Origin: Cytobacillus firmus DS1
GTDB lineage: Bacteria; Bacillota; Bacilli; Bacillales; Cytobacillaceae
DNA length: 64,000 bases
Direction: 5' to 3'
Assembly: GCF_000565285.1 (NCBI RefSeq)
Contig: NZ_APVL01000009.1
Span: forward strand, 165,414 to 229,413
Below are positions 26,969-36,135 of the stretch, piece by piece. Both the position numbers and the translations under genes were made by a program. The notes under the pieces are model-generated. The model made no database searches. It saw nothing but the letters and a program-made list of their open reading frames with translations, and was not told the origin of the DNA. Each line of letters begins with the position of its first letter. Position 1 is the stretch's first letter.

Positions 26969-28555
26969 ATGAACTCTGTAAGCATATCAAACGAATTGAG
27001 CGAATTACTAAATGGCAGCAACATTCAAGTGCAATTATCCGTTCCTCAGCTTGTGGAAAAAGTATTAAACCGCAATGAAGGGTCCCTTACCTCTACTGGT
27101 GCCGTACGCGCTACTACAGGAAAGTATACAGGACGTTCCCCTAAAGATAAATACATTGTTGAAGAAGCATCAAATAAAGACAAAATGGACTGGGGCAGCG
27201 TAAACCAGCCTATCTCTGAAGAAGCATTCTCTAATCTTTATAATAAAGTAATCAACTACTTAAAAGAAAAAGAAGAAGTATTTGTGTTCAAAGGCTTCGC
27301 AGGTGCTGATAAAAAACACCGCATGCCTATTCAGGTGATCAACGAATATGCCTGGCATAACCTTTTTGCACACCAGTTATTCATTCGTCCGGCAGAAGAC
27401 GAGCTATTGGATCATCAGGCAGAGTTCACTGTCATTTCTGCGCCTAATTTCAAAGCAGACCCTGCTGTTGACGGCACAAAGTCCGAAACGTTCATTATCA
27501 TTTCATTCGAGCGCCGCACTGTTTTAATTGGCGGGACAGAATATGCAGGTGAAATGAAAAAGTCCATCTTCTCTGTTATGAACTATATGCTACCAGAAAA
27601 CGGAATCCTTCCAATGCACTGTTCCGCAAACGTTGGACGTGAAGGCGATGTGGCTTTATTCTTCGGCTTATCCGGAACTGGAAAAACAACTTTATCTGCA
27701 GACCCGAACCGCAAGCTGATCGGTGATGACGAGCATGGCTGGTCTGCTAATGGGGTATTCAATATTGAGGGCGGATGCTACGCGAAATGCATTAACTTAT
27801 CCCGTGAAAAAGAACCGCAAATTTTTGATGCAATCCGCTTTGGTGCTGTGCTGGAAAATGTGGTGGTAAACAGCGAAACCCGCGTTGCAGATTACGATGA
27901 CAGCACTTTAACTGAAAATACACGTGCGGCATACCAGCTTCAGGCTATCGATAATATCGTAGACCCAAGCATTGCCGGACACCCTAATACCATCGTATTT
28001 TTGACAGCTGACGCTTTTGGCGTATTGCCTCCAATCTCTAAACTATCAAAAGAGCAGGCAATGTACCATTTCTTAAGCGGCTATACATCCAAGCTTGCAG
28101 GAACTGAGCGCGGCATTACTTCACCGCAGGCAACGTTCTCAACTTGCTTTGGATCACCTTTCCTTCCGCTTCCTGCGAATCGTTATGCTGAAATGCTTGG
28201 CGAGAAAATCGATGAGCATAATGCAAAAGTCTTCCTTGTAAATACAGGATGGACTGGCGGAGAGTACGGAGTCGGTGAACGCATGAAGCTTGCCTACACT
28301 CGTGCTATGATAGAAGCTGCTCTCGAAGGTGAACTAAACAACGTAGAAACAATCAAGGACGAAATTTTCGGATTGGAAATTCCGCAGCACGTTACGGGAG
28401 TGCCTGATGAAGTTCTTCAGCCAAACAAAACATGGGCAGATCAGGCTGCTTATGAAGCAAAAGCAAAAGAGCTTGCTTCTAAATTCCGTGAAAACTTCAA
28501 GAAGTTTACAAGCGTTTCATCTGACATCGAAGAAAAAGGCGGACCAATCGCCTAA
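26969..28555 (+). CDS. pckA: Phosphoenolpyruvate carboxykinase (ATP)
   Basis: Converts oxaloacetate and ATP to phosphoenolpyruvate and CO2, the entry to gluconeogenesis. The kinase P-loop [13 protein letters not shown] is near residue 230, [11 protein letters not shown] near 53, the metal site in IGDDEHGWS near 250, and the C-terminal [15 protein letters not shown] near 425. I chose the ATG at 26969 (528 aa), 10 bases after AAGGAAGG; 23 further codons are open upstream but cover the predicted promoter. The position beside metK and asnB is as in B. subtilis. Confidence 0.97.
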   Translation: MNSVSISNELSELLNGSNIQVQLSVPQLVEKVLNRNEGSLTSTGAVRATTGKYTGRSPKDKYIVEEASNKDKMDWGSVNQPISEEAFSNLYNKVINYLKEKEEVFVFKGFAGADKKHRMPIQVINEYAWHNLFAHQLFIRPAEDELLDHQAEFTVISAPNFKADPAVDGTKSETFIIISFERRTVLIGGTEYAGEMKKSIFSVMNYMLPENGILPMHCSANVGREGDVALFFGLSGTGKTTLSADPNRKLIGDDEHGWSANGVFNIEGGCYAKCINLSREKEPQIFDAIRFGAVLENVVVNSETRVADYDDSTLTENTRAAYQLQAIDNIVDPSIAGHPNTIVFLTADAFGVLPPISKLSKEQAMYHFLSGYTSKLAGTERGITSPQATFSTCFGSPFLPLPANRYAEMLGEKIDEHNAKVFLVNTGWTGGEYGVGERMKLAYTRAMIEAALEGELNNVETIKDEIFGLEIPQHVTGVPDEVLQPNKTWADQAAYEAKAKELASKFRENFKKFTSVSSDIEEKGGPIA

Positions 28556-28564
28556 TAGAAGAAA

Positions 28565-28596
28565 GAATTGCCGTTTTCGCGGCAATTCTTTTTTTT
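28565..28596 (+). terminator. Intrinsic terminator of pckA
   Basis: The stem GAATTGCC/GGCAATTC with a T8 run lies 10 bases past the pckA stop. Confidence 0.9.
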
Positions 28597-28649
28597 GTAT
28601 TTAGCCTTAACGGAAGTGGTATTACAACCTCCAACGTATTGCCCAATTT

Positions 28650-28855
28650 GATTAAGTTCCTCTCACACTGTTTCACCATCGTTTAGTGGCACTATCCCCA
28701 CTGATTAGTTCCTTTCACAACTTCTTTTCCTCGCCCAGTGGCTCTATTCCCACCGATTAGTTCCTTTCGCGGCTCCTTCTCTTCGCTCAGTGAAACTATT
28801 CCCGCTGATTAGTTCCCTTTGCGGCCCCTTTTCCGCACCAAGTGGCACTCACTTG
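28650..28855. repeat. Tandem repeat array, about four 52-bp units
   Basis: GATTAGTTCC recurs at 28650 (as GATTAAGTTCC), 28703, 28755 and 28807, a period of 52-53 bp. Each unit reads roughly GATTAGTTCCTTTC, a C/T-rich stretch with CTTTTC or CTTCTC, then AGTGGCACTATTCCC or close variants. Units differ at about a fifth of positions. There is no unique spacer between copies, so it is not a CRISPR array. The array fills most of the gap between pckA and ytmB. Confidence 0.85.
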
Positions 28856-28879
28856 CAATTTGCAGAAACACATAGAACA

Positions 28880-28907
28880 AAAAAGCACCGGACCAAGTCC
28901 AGGCGCT
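28880..28907 (-). terminator. Intrinsic terminator of ytmB
   Basis: On the minus strand AGCGCCTGGAC pairs with GTCCGGTGCT (one unpaired base), loop TTG, followed by a T6 run. Confidence 0.8.
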
Positions 28908-28910
28908 CTT

Positions 28911-29153
28911 CTAGTTTGTTGAGTTTAAGGAAACAAGCTGATAAGTAATGAGTGTCCGGCTGTTTTCCCATTCCACTTTTCGGATGACTCCCATTCCGTT
29001 CAGGTCGCCGTCAATTGTTCTTTTTACCTCGACCGGGATATCGAGCGGATATAATCTGTACCCTTCTTTGACTAGTGAAAAATAATTCTCATCAAGTCTT
29101 TTTTCCCTTCCCTTTGTAACGATCATTGTGTTCAGCTCTAAAGGCATACCCAT
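28911..29153 (-). CDS. ytmB: YtmB family protein (DUF2584)
   Basis: An 80-residue soluble, mostly beta-strand protein, MGMPLELNTMIVTKG at the start and TLITYQLVSLN at the end, matching the Bacillus DUF2584 family. No function is known. The ATG at 29153 has AAGGAGAG 6 bases upstream. The order pckA, ytmB, ytmA, ytlA is the same as in B. subtilis. It is 85 bp downstream of ytmA, same strand. Confidence 0.82.
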   Translation of the reverse strand: MGMPLELNTMIVTKGREKRLDENYFSLVKEGYRLYPLDIPVEVKRTIDGDLNGMGVIRKVEWENSRTLITYQLVSLNSTN

Positions 29154-29238
29154 TGGTATCTCTCCTTCATTCTTTATACTTTACTCTATTTTACCCCACC
29201 TTTTTATGCTCTGAAAGCCTTTAAGCGAAAATCATTTG

Positions 29239-30024
29239 TCATTCATGACTTTTCATCCATGCACCTAAATCCTCTACCGTCTTCCGGTTCACGGCTGGCG
29301 GAAAGTAGTGGGTATATTCAGGGAAATACCAGCTATCCACTTCTTTATTAAGAGCCTTAAGTCTTTTTTCAAGGCGATAGGAATGCTCCACAGAAACATT
29401 ATGATCCTGTTCTCCATGAATGATTAGGACAGGTGCCTGCAGCTGCTCCAGCTGAAATAGCGGGGTGCGATATTTATATCGTTCCGGAAACTTTGTCGGA
29501 GTTCCGCCGATTACCCGTTTCATCATTCTCCTGAGATCCTTGCGCTCCACATAGGTGAGAAACATATCACTGACCCCTCCCCATGTTACAATGGACGCTG
29601 CTTGCGGAAACTCAATTGCAGTAAGCAATGCCATTACGCCCCCACGGGAAAAACCAAATATATGAACTCTTTTTACCCGGGCATGCTCCTGAAGAAGAGT
29701 AAACGCGGCAAACGCGTCCTGTCTGTCCTCCCCTGCAAAGTCTTCATTTCCATCTCCCCCTTGATTTCCTCTGTAAAAAGGCGCGAATACAATAAAACCT
29801 TCACAGGCAAACTGGACAATCCGGGATGGTCTTACTTTCCCGACATTTTTTATGCCTCCTCTCAGGTAAAGGAATCCATCATATAGGTCCTCCCCCTTTG
29901 GCTCTGCCAGCAGGCCTTTTATATGTAATCCATTTGCCTGATAGGTAACAACAGTTAATTCGATTGCCGGATTTGGCGAAGGGAATCTCTGTTTATTGAT
30001 GATTTGGCCGTTCTTGAATTCCAT
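29239..30024 (-). CDS. ytmA: Alpha/beta hydrolase (YtmA-like, prolyl oligopeptidase-type fold)
   Basis: A 261-aa cytoplasmic serine hydrolase. The nucleophile elbow is GFSRGG at about 122-127. The acid is probably Asp in HGEQDHNVSVEHS and the base His in PEYTHYFPP. The family resembles acylaminoacyl-peptidase catalytic domains (S9), but no beta-propeller is attached, so it is probably an esterase or small peptidase of unknown substrate. The ATG at 30024 follows GGGAGGATG. Synteny supports YtmA. Confidence 0.85.
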   Translation of the reverse strand: MEFKNGQIINKQRFPSPNPAIELTVVTYQANGLHIKGLLAEPKGEDLYDGFLYLRGGIKNVGKVRPSRIVQFACEGFIVFAPFYRGNQGGDGNEDFAGEDRQDAFAAFTLLQEHARVKRVHIFGFSRGGVMALLTAIEFPQAASIVTWGGVSDMFLTYVERKDLRRMMKRVIGGTPTKFPERYKYRTPLFQLEQLQAPVLIIHGEQDHNVSVEHSYRLEKRLKALNKEVDSWYFPEYTHYFPPAVNRKTVEDLGAWMKSHE

Positions 30025-30179
30025 GTTCTCATCCTCCCTCTTGAGGCTTCATTTTAGTCTGAGCTTTTAGCCCTTCTTCTAAAAATGTTTCCATGGGCAT
30101 TCACACATTTTTTCGATTTTCATACGATATCCTAGGCATTTAAATCTGACTTTTTTAGCATAGGGAGGTCTTATGGCTT

Positions 30180-31175
30180 ATGAAAAAATGGATGAAAGCA
30201 AGCATGCTGTTTTTGCTTGCGTTGATACTTATCGTTCCATTGGCAGCCTGCGGAAAGGATGAAATGCAAACTGTCCGCATTGCTGAAGTGACACGTTCCA
30301 TCTTCTATGCTCCACAGTATGTAGCCCTTGAGAATGGCTTCTTTGAAGAAGAAGGGCTTAAAGTGGAGCTTACAACAACAGCCGGCGGAGATAAAACAAT
30401 GACCGCGCTGCTGTCGGATAGCGCTGATATTGCGCTTGTAGGTTCAGAAACTTCCATTTACGTATCGGCTCAGGGATCCAATGATCCGGTCATTAACTTT
30501 GCACAGCTCACCCAAACGGATGGAACATTCCTGGTTTCCCGCAATAAAATCGATAACTTTTCATGGGATATGCTTGAGGGCAAAACATTTCTCGGGCAGC
30601 GTAAAGGCGGCATGCCGCAGATGGCCGGCGAGTTTGTATTGAAAAAGCATGGCATTGACCCGCACCAGGACTTGGATTTAATCCAAAATATTGATTATGC
30701 CAATATTGCTCCAGCTTTTGCTTCAGGCACCGGTGAATTTGTCCAGCTTTTTGAACCTACTGCAAGTGTATTTGAAAAAGAAGGCAAAGGATATATTGTT
30801 GCCTCTTTTGGAACCGAATCCGGACATATTCCTTATACCACATTCATGACAAAACAAAGCTATATTGATGAAAATAAGGAAACAGTTGAGAAATTTACAA
30901 GAGCGATTTATAAAGCACAGCAATGGGTTGAGCAGCACAGCGCGAAGGAAACGGCAGAAGCTATTCAAGGATATTTTGACAACACTGAGCTTGAAATCAT
31001 TGAAATGGTAGTAGACCGCTATAAGAGTCAGGGGTCTTTCGCAACAGATCCTATTCTGGATACCGAAGAATGGGATAACCTGCAGAACATCATGGAAGAA
31101 GCCGGAGAGCTCCCTAAGCGCATAGAGCACGGCACACTTGTCAACACAGATATTGCTGAAGGGGTAATGAAGTAA
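30180..31175 (+). CDS. ytlA: ABC transporter substrate-binding lipoprotein (YtlA, NMT1/TauA-type)
   Basis: Extracellular solute-binding lipoprotein of the nitrate/taurine/thiamine-precursor family, 331 aa. The signal peptide (KKWMKASMLFLLALILIV) ends in lipobox LAAC with lipidated Cys24. The mature part starts with the family pattern VRIAEVTRSIFYAPQYVALENGFF, given here in two parts as VRIAEVTRS and YVALENGFFEEEG. First gene of an importer with ytlC (23 bp downstream) and ytlD. The ligand is not evident; no riboswitch, S-box or THI-box is visible upstream. The ATG at 30180 follows GGGAGGTCT. Confidence 0.88.
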   Translation: MKKWMKASMLFLLALILIVPLAACGKDEMQTVRIAEVTRSIFYAPQYVALENGFFEEEGLKVELTTTAGGDKTMTALLSDSADIALVGSETSIYVSAQGSNDPVINFAQLTQTDGTFLVSRNKIDNFSWDMLEGKTFLGQRKGGMPQMAGEFVLKKHGIDPHQDLDLIQNIDYANIAPAFASGTGEFVQLFEPTASVFEKEGKGYIVASFGTESGHIPYTTFMTKQSYIDENKETVEKFTRAIYKAQQWVEQHSAKETAEAIQGYFDNTELEIIEMVVDRYKSQGSFATDPILDTEEWDNLQNIMEEAGELPKRIEHGTLVNTDIAEGVMK

Positions 31176-31197
31176 CTACACGAAAGAGGAGGCCGAC

Positions 31198-31977
31198 ATG
31201 GATTTCCTGAAAGTTGATGCTGTTCACCACACTTATTTTACGAAAACCTCTGCTGTCACGGCCCTCTCCGATGTTTCGCTTGAAGTGGAGGAAGGAGAAT
31301 TTGTTTCCTTCCTCGGTCCAAGCGGATGCGGTAAGACAACATTGCTTTCTATCATAGCAGGCCTGTTTGAACCCACAGAAGGCACTGTCACACTTGAAGG
31401 AAAGCGGGTTGAAACAGCAGAAAATGAGATAGGCTATATGCTTCAGCAGGATTATCTTTTCCCCTGGAAGAACATTGAAGAAAATATATTGCTTGGGCTG
31501 AAAATCGGGAATAGCCTCACTCCTGACAAAAAAGCTTATGCACTGAAGCTCCTTCAGGAGATGGGACTAAAAGGTGTAGAGACACAGTTTCCGAAGCAGC
31601 TTTCAGGCGGAATGCGCCAGCGGGTTGCCCTTGTAAGAACACTTGCAACCGGGCCAAAGCTGCTTATGCTTGATGAACCCTTTTCCGCATTGGATTATCA
31701 AACCAAACTGAAGCTTGAGGATCTGGTCTCTGACACGCTTAAATCTTTCGGAAAAACAGCCATACTGGTTACACATGATATTGGTGAGGCAATCAGCATG
31801 AGTGATCGCGTTTTTCTCTTCTCCGCAAGGCCCGGACAGCTTCATAAGACATTCGTAATACCAAAAGAATTAAAAGATGAAACCCCTTTTAACGCAAGAA
31901 ATCATGAAGCATATCCAGCGATTTTTCAAACTATATGGAAGGAGCTGGAGTCCCTTGAGCCCGCAGGAGAACGTTAA
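31198..31977 (+). CDS. ytlC: ABC transporter ATP-binding protein (YtlC)
   Basis: The 259-aa ATPase of the ytlA-C-D importer, of the NrtD/SsuB/TauB type. Walker A is GPSGCGKTT at about 39-47, Q-loop [10 protein letters not shown] near 81, signature LSGGMRQR near 134, Walker B LLMLDEP near 155 and H-loop VTHDIGEA near 190. The ATG at 31198 follows AGAGGAGG. The downstream permease start lies inside the 3' end of this gene, implying coupling. Confidence 0.93.
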   Translation: MDFLKVDAVHHTYFTKTSAVTALSDVSLEVEEGEFVSFLGPSGCGKTTLLSIIAGLFEPTEGTVTLEGKRVETAENEIGYMLQQDYLFPWKNIEENILLGLKIGNSLTPDKKAYALKLLQEMGLKGVETQFPKQLSGGMRQRVALVRTLATGPKLLMLDEPFSALDYQTKLKLEDLVSDTLKSFGKTAILVTHDIGEAISMSDRVFLFSARPGQLHKTFVIPKELKDETPFNARNHEAYPAIFQTIWKELESLEPAGER

Positions 31978-32764
31978 ATTCCTCCACCAGAAATATATCC
32001 AATCGCTGAACCGTGAAAAGAAATGGGTCCGCTTCTATCAGGCTGTCATCTTTATCGTGTTTTTTTCAGGATGGGAGCTGGCAAGCCAAAAGCAATGGAT
32101 TGACCCGCTAATTTTCAGTGCTCCGTCTAAAGTATGGGGATTATTTTTAACCAAAATACAGGATGGTACCTTGATGGTGGATTTAGGCTACACATTATCA
32201 GAAACCGTATTTGGATTCATTTTGGGCACTTTTTTAGGCACATTGCTTGCAGCCATCCTCTGGTGGTCACCCATGCTTTCCAAAATAGCGGATCCCTATT
32301 TGGTTGTCCTGAATTCAATGCCAAAGGTTGCTCTTGGCCCGATATTAATCGTCGCTTTAGGCCCGAGCTTTACTTCGATCGTTGCTATGGGTGCGATTAT
32401 TTCCATCATCATCACAACCATAGTCGTATATACATCTTTCAAAGAAGTAGACCCTAATTATATTAAAGTGCTTCAGACCTTTGGAGCAAATCGATTTCAA
32501 ATCTTCAGGGAAGCCATTTTGCCTGCTTCATTTCCGACTATCATTTCAACTTTAAAAGTGAATGTGGGGTTATCCTGGGTCGGGGTGATCGTCGGCGAAT
32601 TCCTGGTATCCTCAAAAGGTCTTGGATACATGATTATTTACGGCTTCCAGGTATTCAACTTCACCCTGGTAATGCTTTCATTGCTTGTAATTGCTGTTTT
32701 TGCAACAGTGATGTATCAGCTGGTTGAACTGCTCGAGCGAAAACTGATAAAAAATGGGTCATAA
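31955..32764 (+). CDS. ytlD: ABC transporter permease (YtlD)
   Basis: Membrane permease of the SsuC/TauC type with about six hydrophobic helices and the EAA loop reading [21 protein letters not shown] near residue 175 (key residues G-A-N and the LP). I prefer the TTG at 31955 (269 aa), which has GGAAGGAG 10 bases upstream and gives a family-like length; an ATG at 31877 lies 100 bp inside ytlC without a ribosome-binding site. Completes the ytlA-C-D importer. A terminator follows directly. Confidence 0.88.
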   Translation: MSPQENVKFLHQKYIQSLNREKKWVRFYQAVIFIVFFSGWELASQKQWIDPLIFSAPSKVWGLFLTKIQDGTLMVDLGYTLSETVFGFILGTFLGTLLAAILWWSPMLSKIADPYLVVLNSMPKVALGPILIVALGPSFTSIVAMGAIISIIITTIVVYTSFKEVDPNYIKVLQTFGANRFQIFREAILPASFPTIISTLKVNVGLSWVGVIVGEFLVSSKGLGYMIIYGFQVFNFTLVMLSLLVIAVFATVMYQLVELLERKLIKNGS

Positions 32765-32766
32765 AA

Positions 32767-32794
32767 AAAACGGCAGCGATAATGCCGTTTTTTA
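32767..32794. terminator. Bidirectional terminator between ytlD and ytkD
   Basis: The stem AAAACGGCA/TGCCGTTTT with a 7-nt loop and a T-run; it overlaps the last codon of the converging ytkD gene. Confidence 0.88.
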
Positions 32795-33259
32795 CTTTCC
32801 CTGCATGATTTTTTCGAGGCTCTTTTCAACTACTTTATCCTTCATGATGAAGCTGTATTGACTGCTCCACCTGTCTTCCAGCAAGTTTCCCCCTGTCAGG
32901 ATGGGACCGTTTGTTTCAAAATATTGATTTGTATTATTGAGGCTTTTCACCTCTGCGAAAAAAATAGCTTTGACAAAACGCTCTTCACCCAAGTTAACTT
33001 CATATTCACCAATAAAATGTAAATGATTTAAATCTGCTCCCGTTTCCTCGTATACTTCTCTTCTGGCTGCCTCTTCAAGAGACTCACCCTGTTCTCTTTT
33101 ACCGCCAGGAAATTCCCATCCCCTCTTTTTATGATTCGTCAGCAGCCATTGGTCACCATAGCGGCAAATGACCAGAACATGTCCAGGCTCGATTCCGAAT
33201 GCTTTTTTATTAAAAGAAATGCGCACTTTCCCGCCGTTTTCATCCAAAAAGGTTTCCAT
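32792..33259 (-). CDS. ytkD: Nudix hydrolase YtkD (nucleoside triphosphatase)
   Basis: A 155-aa Nudix enzyme; B. subtilis YtkD (MutTA) hydrolyses 8-oxo-dGTP and other nucleoside triphosphates and is made during sporulation and stress. The Nudix box GX5EX7REVYEETGA is complete at about residues 52-74 (GGKREQGESLEEAARREVYEE in part). The ATG at 33259 follows GAGGGGAAA. The gene converges on ytlD. Confidence 0.88.
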   Translation of the reverse strand: METFLDENGGKVRISFNKKAFGIEPGHVLVICRYGDQWLLTNHKKRGWEFPGGKREQGESLEEAARREVYEETGADLNHLHFIGEYEVNLGEERFVKAIFFAEVKSLNNTNQYFETNGPILTGGNLLEDRWSSQYSFIMKDKVVEKSLEKIMQGK

Positions 33260-33425
33260 GCTTTCCCCTCACTCGATAATTAAGATTCTGTTGTTTTCAT
33301 TATAAGGGTTAATCTATTATTTAAAAACTTTCTGGGGCTAAAGTATTAAATTACATTTTTTTGAAACTTTTCTCCTTTTTTTTCCGTAAAATTAGCTGAC
33401 TAACATAAATAGAGGAGTGTATATC

Positions 33426-34295
33426 TTGAAAAAATCTCTTGCAATCCTTACCGGCTTCTTCATGATTTTAATGCTGACTGCATGTAATGAAACAGCCAAA
33501 CCTGTTAATGACTCAGCAGCCGGCACAGAAAAGGAAGAAACCAAAACAGAAGAATCTTCTGAAATGACCTTGGAGGAAGTTTTAAAGAAATCAACTGAGG
33601 CTTCGGAAGAGCTTAAAAGCTTCTCAGTAAAAATGGATATGAGCCAGGAAATGAGCGCTGGTGCTGAAGGGGAAAATATGAATATCGATTCTGTCATTGA
33701 TATGAATGTCACAACAGATCCGATGGCTTTTTATCAGAAAATGACAATGTCAATGGCAGGCGCAGAAGAATCCTATGATATTGAAAGCTATTTTACGGAA
33801 GAAGGTATGTTTCTTTATGATGCAGCCGGTCAGCAGTGGATGAAGTTCCCTAAAGAAATGTCTGATGATTTGCTTCAAATGTCCAGCCAGCAGACGAATC
33901 CGGGTGAGGAATTAAAAAAACTGCAGGAGTTTGTGGACGATTTCACCTTTGAACAGGATACAAAAAGCTATATCCTGAAATTGAAAGCCGATGGAGAAAA
34001 ATTCAATGATTTTGTGAAGGAAACGGCAGCAGAAACGCTCCCGCCTGAACTGGCCGCCAATGGCGAAATGCTTGATAACATGAATATCAAAGGCGTGGAA
34101 TATGAAATTGTGATTGATAAAGAAACTTTTTACCCGAGCGTGCTGAATATGATTATGGACATGGAAATCTCGGCAGAAGGCCAAAAAATCTCCATGAAGC
34201 AGAACATGAACGGCCAATACTCAAACTATAATAAAGTTGAGGCTATTACCGTTCCACAGGAAGTTCTTGATACAGCTGTGGAAATGGAAATGTAG
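33426..34295 (+). CDS. Lipoprotein of the DUF6612 type
   Basis: A secreted lipoprotein of 289 aa. The signal peptide KKSLAILTGFFMILML ends at lipobox LTAC. A charged linker of Glu, Thr and Ser follows, then a beta-rich domain (SVKMDMSQEMSAG, YDIESYFTEEGMFLYD, YEIVIDKETFYPS) that recalls LolA/LppX-like lipid carriers. The name DUF6612 is from memory and the function is unknown. I prefer TTG at 33426, 9 bases after GAGGAG; GTG at 33417 overlaps that site. It stands alone. Confidence 0.78.
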   Translation: MKKSLAILTGFFMILMLTACNETAKPVNDSAAGTEKEETKTEESSEMTLEEVLKKSTEASEELKSFSVKMDMSQEMSAGAEGENMNIDSVIDMNVTTDPMAFYQKMTMSMAGAEESYDIESYFTEEGMFLYDAAGQQWMKFPKEMSDDLLQMSSQQTNPGEELKKLQEFVDDFTFEQDTKSYILKLKADGEKFNDFVKETAAETLPPELAANGEMLDNMNIKGVEYEIVIDKETFYPSVLNMIMDMEISAEGQKISMKQNMNGQYSNYNKVEAITVPQEVLDTAVEMEM

Positions 34296-34296
34296 A

Positions 34297-34324
34297 AAAG
34301 CTGAGGCGCCGCCTCAGCTTTTTA
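34297..34324. terminator. Terminator after the lipoprotein gene
   Basis: The stem AAAGCTGAGGCG/CGCCTCAGCTTT with almost no loop and a T5 tail; converging gene ends here too. Confidence 0.85.
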
Positions 34325-34651
34325 TTTATGTTCCTCTTCTGTCAGTATTCCCATGCTTTCAATATGCTTTCTCGCTTCATCATCTCCAAGATCATAAATC
34401 ATCCCATATATTTTTTTCATTGCGTCATCATAGGCATCGTTTTCACGGTCATAGTGGTATTGAACATAAGGAACATGGGCTCTGAAAAAATTTTGCCATT
34501 CTGTCGAATAGTTCTGGTCAAAATATTCTCTTAAGGCAATAATTTCATCATCATTTGCCTCAATTTTATAATTCCAGGTGGAGTCAGTGGCGCTTTGAGA
34601 AATCTCACCTGAACCAAGCGTTATATAATACGTCTTTTTATTTCCTTCCAA
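34322..34651 (-). CDS. Hypothetical protein, 109 aa
   Basis: I cannot name this family. It is a soluble acidic protein rich in aromatics (YYITLGSGEIS, WQNFFRAHVPYVQYHYDREND) ending in a charged helix (EEEHK). TTG at 34651 is the probable start, with AAGGGG 10 bases upstream. Its upstream 280 bp to the next gene shows no gene. Proteins of this size and look occur next to dps in relatives, which is a memory-based impression. Confidence 0.65.
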   Translation of the reverse strand: MEGNKKTYYITLGSGEISQSATDSTWNYKIEANDDEIIALREYFDQNYSTEWQNFFRAHVPYVQYHYDRENDAYDDAMKKIYGMIYDLGDDEARKHIESMGILTEEEHK

Positions 34652-34931
34652 TCCTGTCAGCCCCTTTTTTGTTCATTGCTGTGACGCAGATTCAACACCG
34701 GTTAGTTTTTCTTTGCATAGCACGATATTTTTCATTTCTATAGTTATCGTATCCCACATTTATGATAAAATTATACGAAATTACGATCATTCTTCTTAAG
34801 CTGACATATACTAAGTTTAACAATTGAAAGTCAGCCTTTCCAATTTACATGGGGTGAATATTTTTCTGCATCAGGGGTATTAAATTAAGTATACTATAGA
34901 AAACCGGAGTATTTTTTAAGGAGGTGTTATC

Positions 34932-35189
34932 ATGAAACTGATTGATGAGCTATATGAACTTTACAGGAATAAGCTGACAGGTGATGAAGAGGATATCGAT
35001 ATGCTCGCTTTTGCCTTCTTAGAAGAAATGGACAGAGAAGACCTGCTGAATATTATCAAGGACCTTGATAATCAGGAATTATATGATTTAATGGGGCTTT
35101 ATCTGATTGAGAGCTTAAAAGGGAAATTCGCCAGTGAAAATTACGGCCAGCGCAGAAGCCCGATCATTCACCACCGAAACATACACTAA
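34932..35189 (+). CDS. Small acidic protein, DUF6154-like
   Basis: An 85-residue acidic, helical protein (MKLIDELYELYRNKL, FAFLEEMDREDLLNIIKDL, LYDLMGLYLIESLK) with a basic tail. No membrane segment. The family name is remembered, not checked, and no function is known. The ribosome-binding site AAGGAGGTG 6 bases before the ATG is ideal, so the start is secure. Confidence 0.75.
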   Translation: MKLIDELYELYRNKLTGDEEDIDMLAFAFLEEMDREDLLNIIKDLDNQELYDLMGLYLIESLKGKFASENYGQRRSPIIHHRNIH

Positions 35190-35230
35190 ACTATACATAT
35201 CCGAATTTAGAATTACGATCCATATACTCG

Positions 35231-35259
35231 AAGGCGGCCAAAAGCCGCTTTTTTATTTT
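35231..35259 (+). terminator. Terminator after the DUF6154-like gene
   Basis: The stem AAGGCGGC/GCCGCTT with a 5-nt loop and a T6 run. Confidence 0.8.
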
Positions 35260-35269
35260 TCACAAATAA

Positions 35270-35296
35270 AAAGACCAGCCTTTCCAGCCAGTCTTT
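35270..35296 (-). terminator. Terminator of dps
   Basis: On the minus strand AAGACTGGC pairs imperfectly with GCTGGTCTT, followed by T5, 6 bases past the dps stop. Confidence 0.7.
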
Positions 35297-35301
35297 GTTT
35301 A

Positions 35302-35739
35302 TTATCCAAGGTATGCTTTAAGCATCCAGATATGTTTTTTCAAGCTTTGCTTTACAGCAATCAGCATGTCGCCTGTTCCTTCATCTTTGGCTTCTTCTGC
35401 AAGCTCGATTGCTTCCTGAAGCTCGTCCACCATTTTTTCGAAGTCGTCAACGACAGATTGAACCATTTGTTCTTCATTTTCTTTTCCTGTCGCTTCTTTA
35501 AGGGAACTGATCTCCAGAACTTCCTTCATGGTTGCAACCGGTTTAGCCTCAAGAGCAAGGATTCTCTCAGCCAGTTCATCTACATGTACGTTGGCTTCAT
35601 TATAAAGCTCTTCAAATTTTGCATGAAGGGTGAAAAAGTTTTTCCCCTTAATATACCAATGGTAATTGTGAAGCTTTACATATAGAACTGTCCAGTTTGC
35701 TACTTGCTGGTTAACAGCTTTTACTAATTCTTTACTCAT
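35302..35739 (-). CDS. dps: Dps-family iron-storage and DNA-protection protein
   Basis: A ferritin-like 145-aa subunit of a 12-mer that stores iron oxidised by hydrogen peroxide. The ferroxidase motif, shared between subunits, is visible as HNYHWYIKGKNFFTLHAKFEELYNE (His27, His39-like and acidic residues; given here as one conserved helix start NYHWY and AKFEELY) with VDELAERI after it. I chose the ATG at 35739, 8 bases after GGGAGG. A SigB-type promoter lies 25-50 bases upstream, which fits general stress control as for B. subtilis dps (YtkB). Confidence 0.93.
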   Translation of the reverse strand: MSKELVKAVNQQVANWTVLYVKLHNYHWYIKGKNFFTLHAKFEELYNEANVHVDELAERILALEAKPVATMKEVLEISSLKEATGKENEEQMVQSVVDDFEKMVDELQEAIELAEEAKDEGTGDMLIAVKQSLKKHIWMLKAYLG

Positions 35740-35763
35740 AATAATCATCCTCCCAACAATAGA

Positions 35764-35788
35764 ATACCCACATTGAGCGAATTAAAAC
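35764..35788 (-). promoter_or_regulatory. SigB-type promoter of dps
   Basis: On the minus strand GTTTTA, 13 bases, GGGTAT resembles the SigB consensus GTTTAA-N12-15-GGGTAT with one mismatch. It ends 25 bases before the dps start codon. Confidence 0.7.
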
Positions 35789-35865
35789 CTGTACATGGCC
35801 ATGGTGAAATTTTTCATTATTAAGCTGCTTTCATGGTAAAATATTGAGAGTAAAGGGGGAGAAAG

Positions 35866-36048
35866 ATGTACACGGTATTAGTCATATCGATCATAATCGT
35901 GATTGTGGTTCTGCTGCTGAGCGTCATTACCACATCAAAGGCTTACCAATTCAAGCATACGGTAGACCCGATTGATCCGCTTCCTGACAGCGGGCGGGAA
36001 CAAAAAGAGGCTGAAGAGGAGCAAGAAGATAACCAAAACCGTTCGTAA
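35866..36048 (+). CDS. ytzI: YtzI family small membrane protein
   Basis: A 60-residue single-pass membrane protein: hydrophobic span TVLVISIIIVIVVLLLSVI at 3-21, then the conserved TTSKAYQFKHTVDPID and an acidic tail. Pattern and gene neighbourhood match B. subtilis YtzI; function unknown. AAAGGGGGAG precedes the ATG by about 6 bases. A terminator follows. Confidence 0.82.
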   Translation: MYTVLVISIIIVIVVLLLSVITTSKAYQFKHTVDPIDPLPDSGREQKEAEEEQEDNQNRS

Positions 36049-36069
36049 GCATACGCTATCATATAAACA

Positions 36070-36097
36070 GCCTCCGTACAGCCGGAGGTTTTCTTTT
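36070..36097 (+). terminator. Terminator after ytzI
   Basis: The stem CCTCCG/CGGAGG with a 6-nt loop and T-rich tail. Confidence 0.75.
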
Positions 36098-36135
36098 TAA
36101 AGGGACGGAAATATACATGTGGAGAGGACATTAAG

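Noticed and set aside
28650..28855. CRISPR array
   Set aside because: Repeats follow each other without unique spacers, they diverge between units, and no cas genes are present.
35134..35685. Rightward 183-codon frame
   Set aside because: It is antisense to dps, whose protein family match is certain; Phe/Cys-rich composition is typical of a shadow frame.
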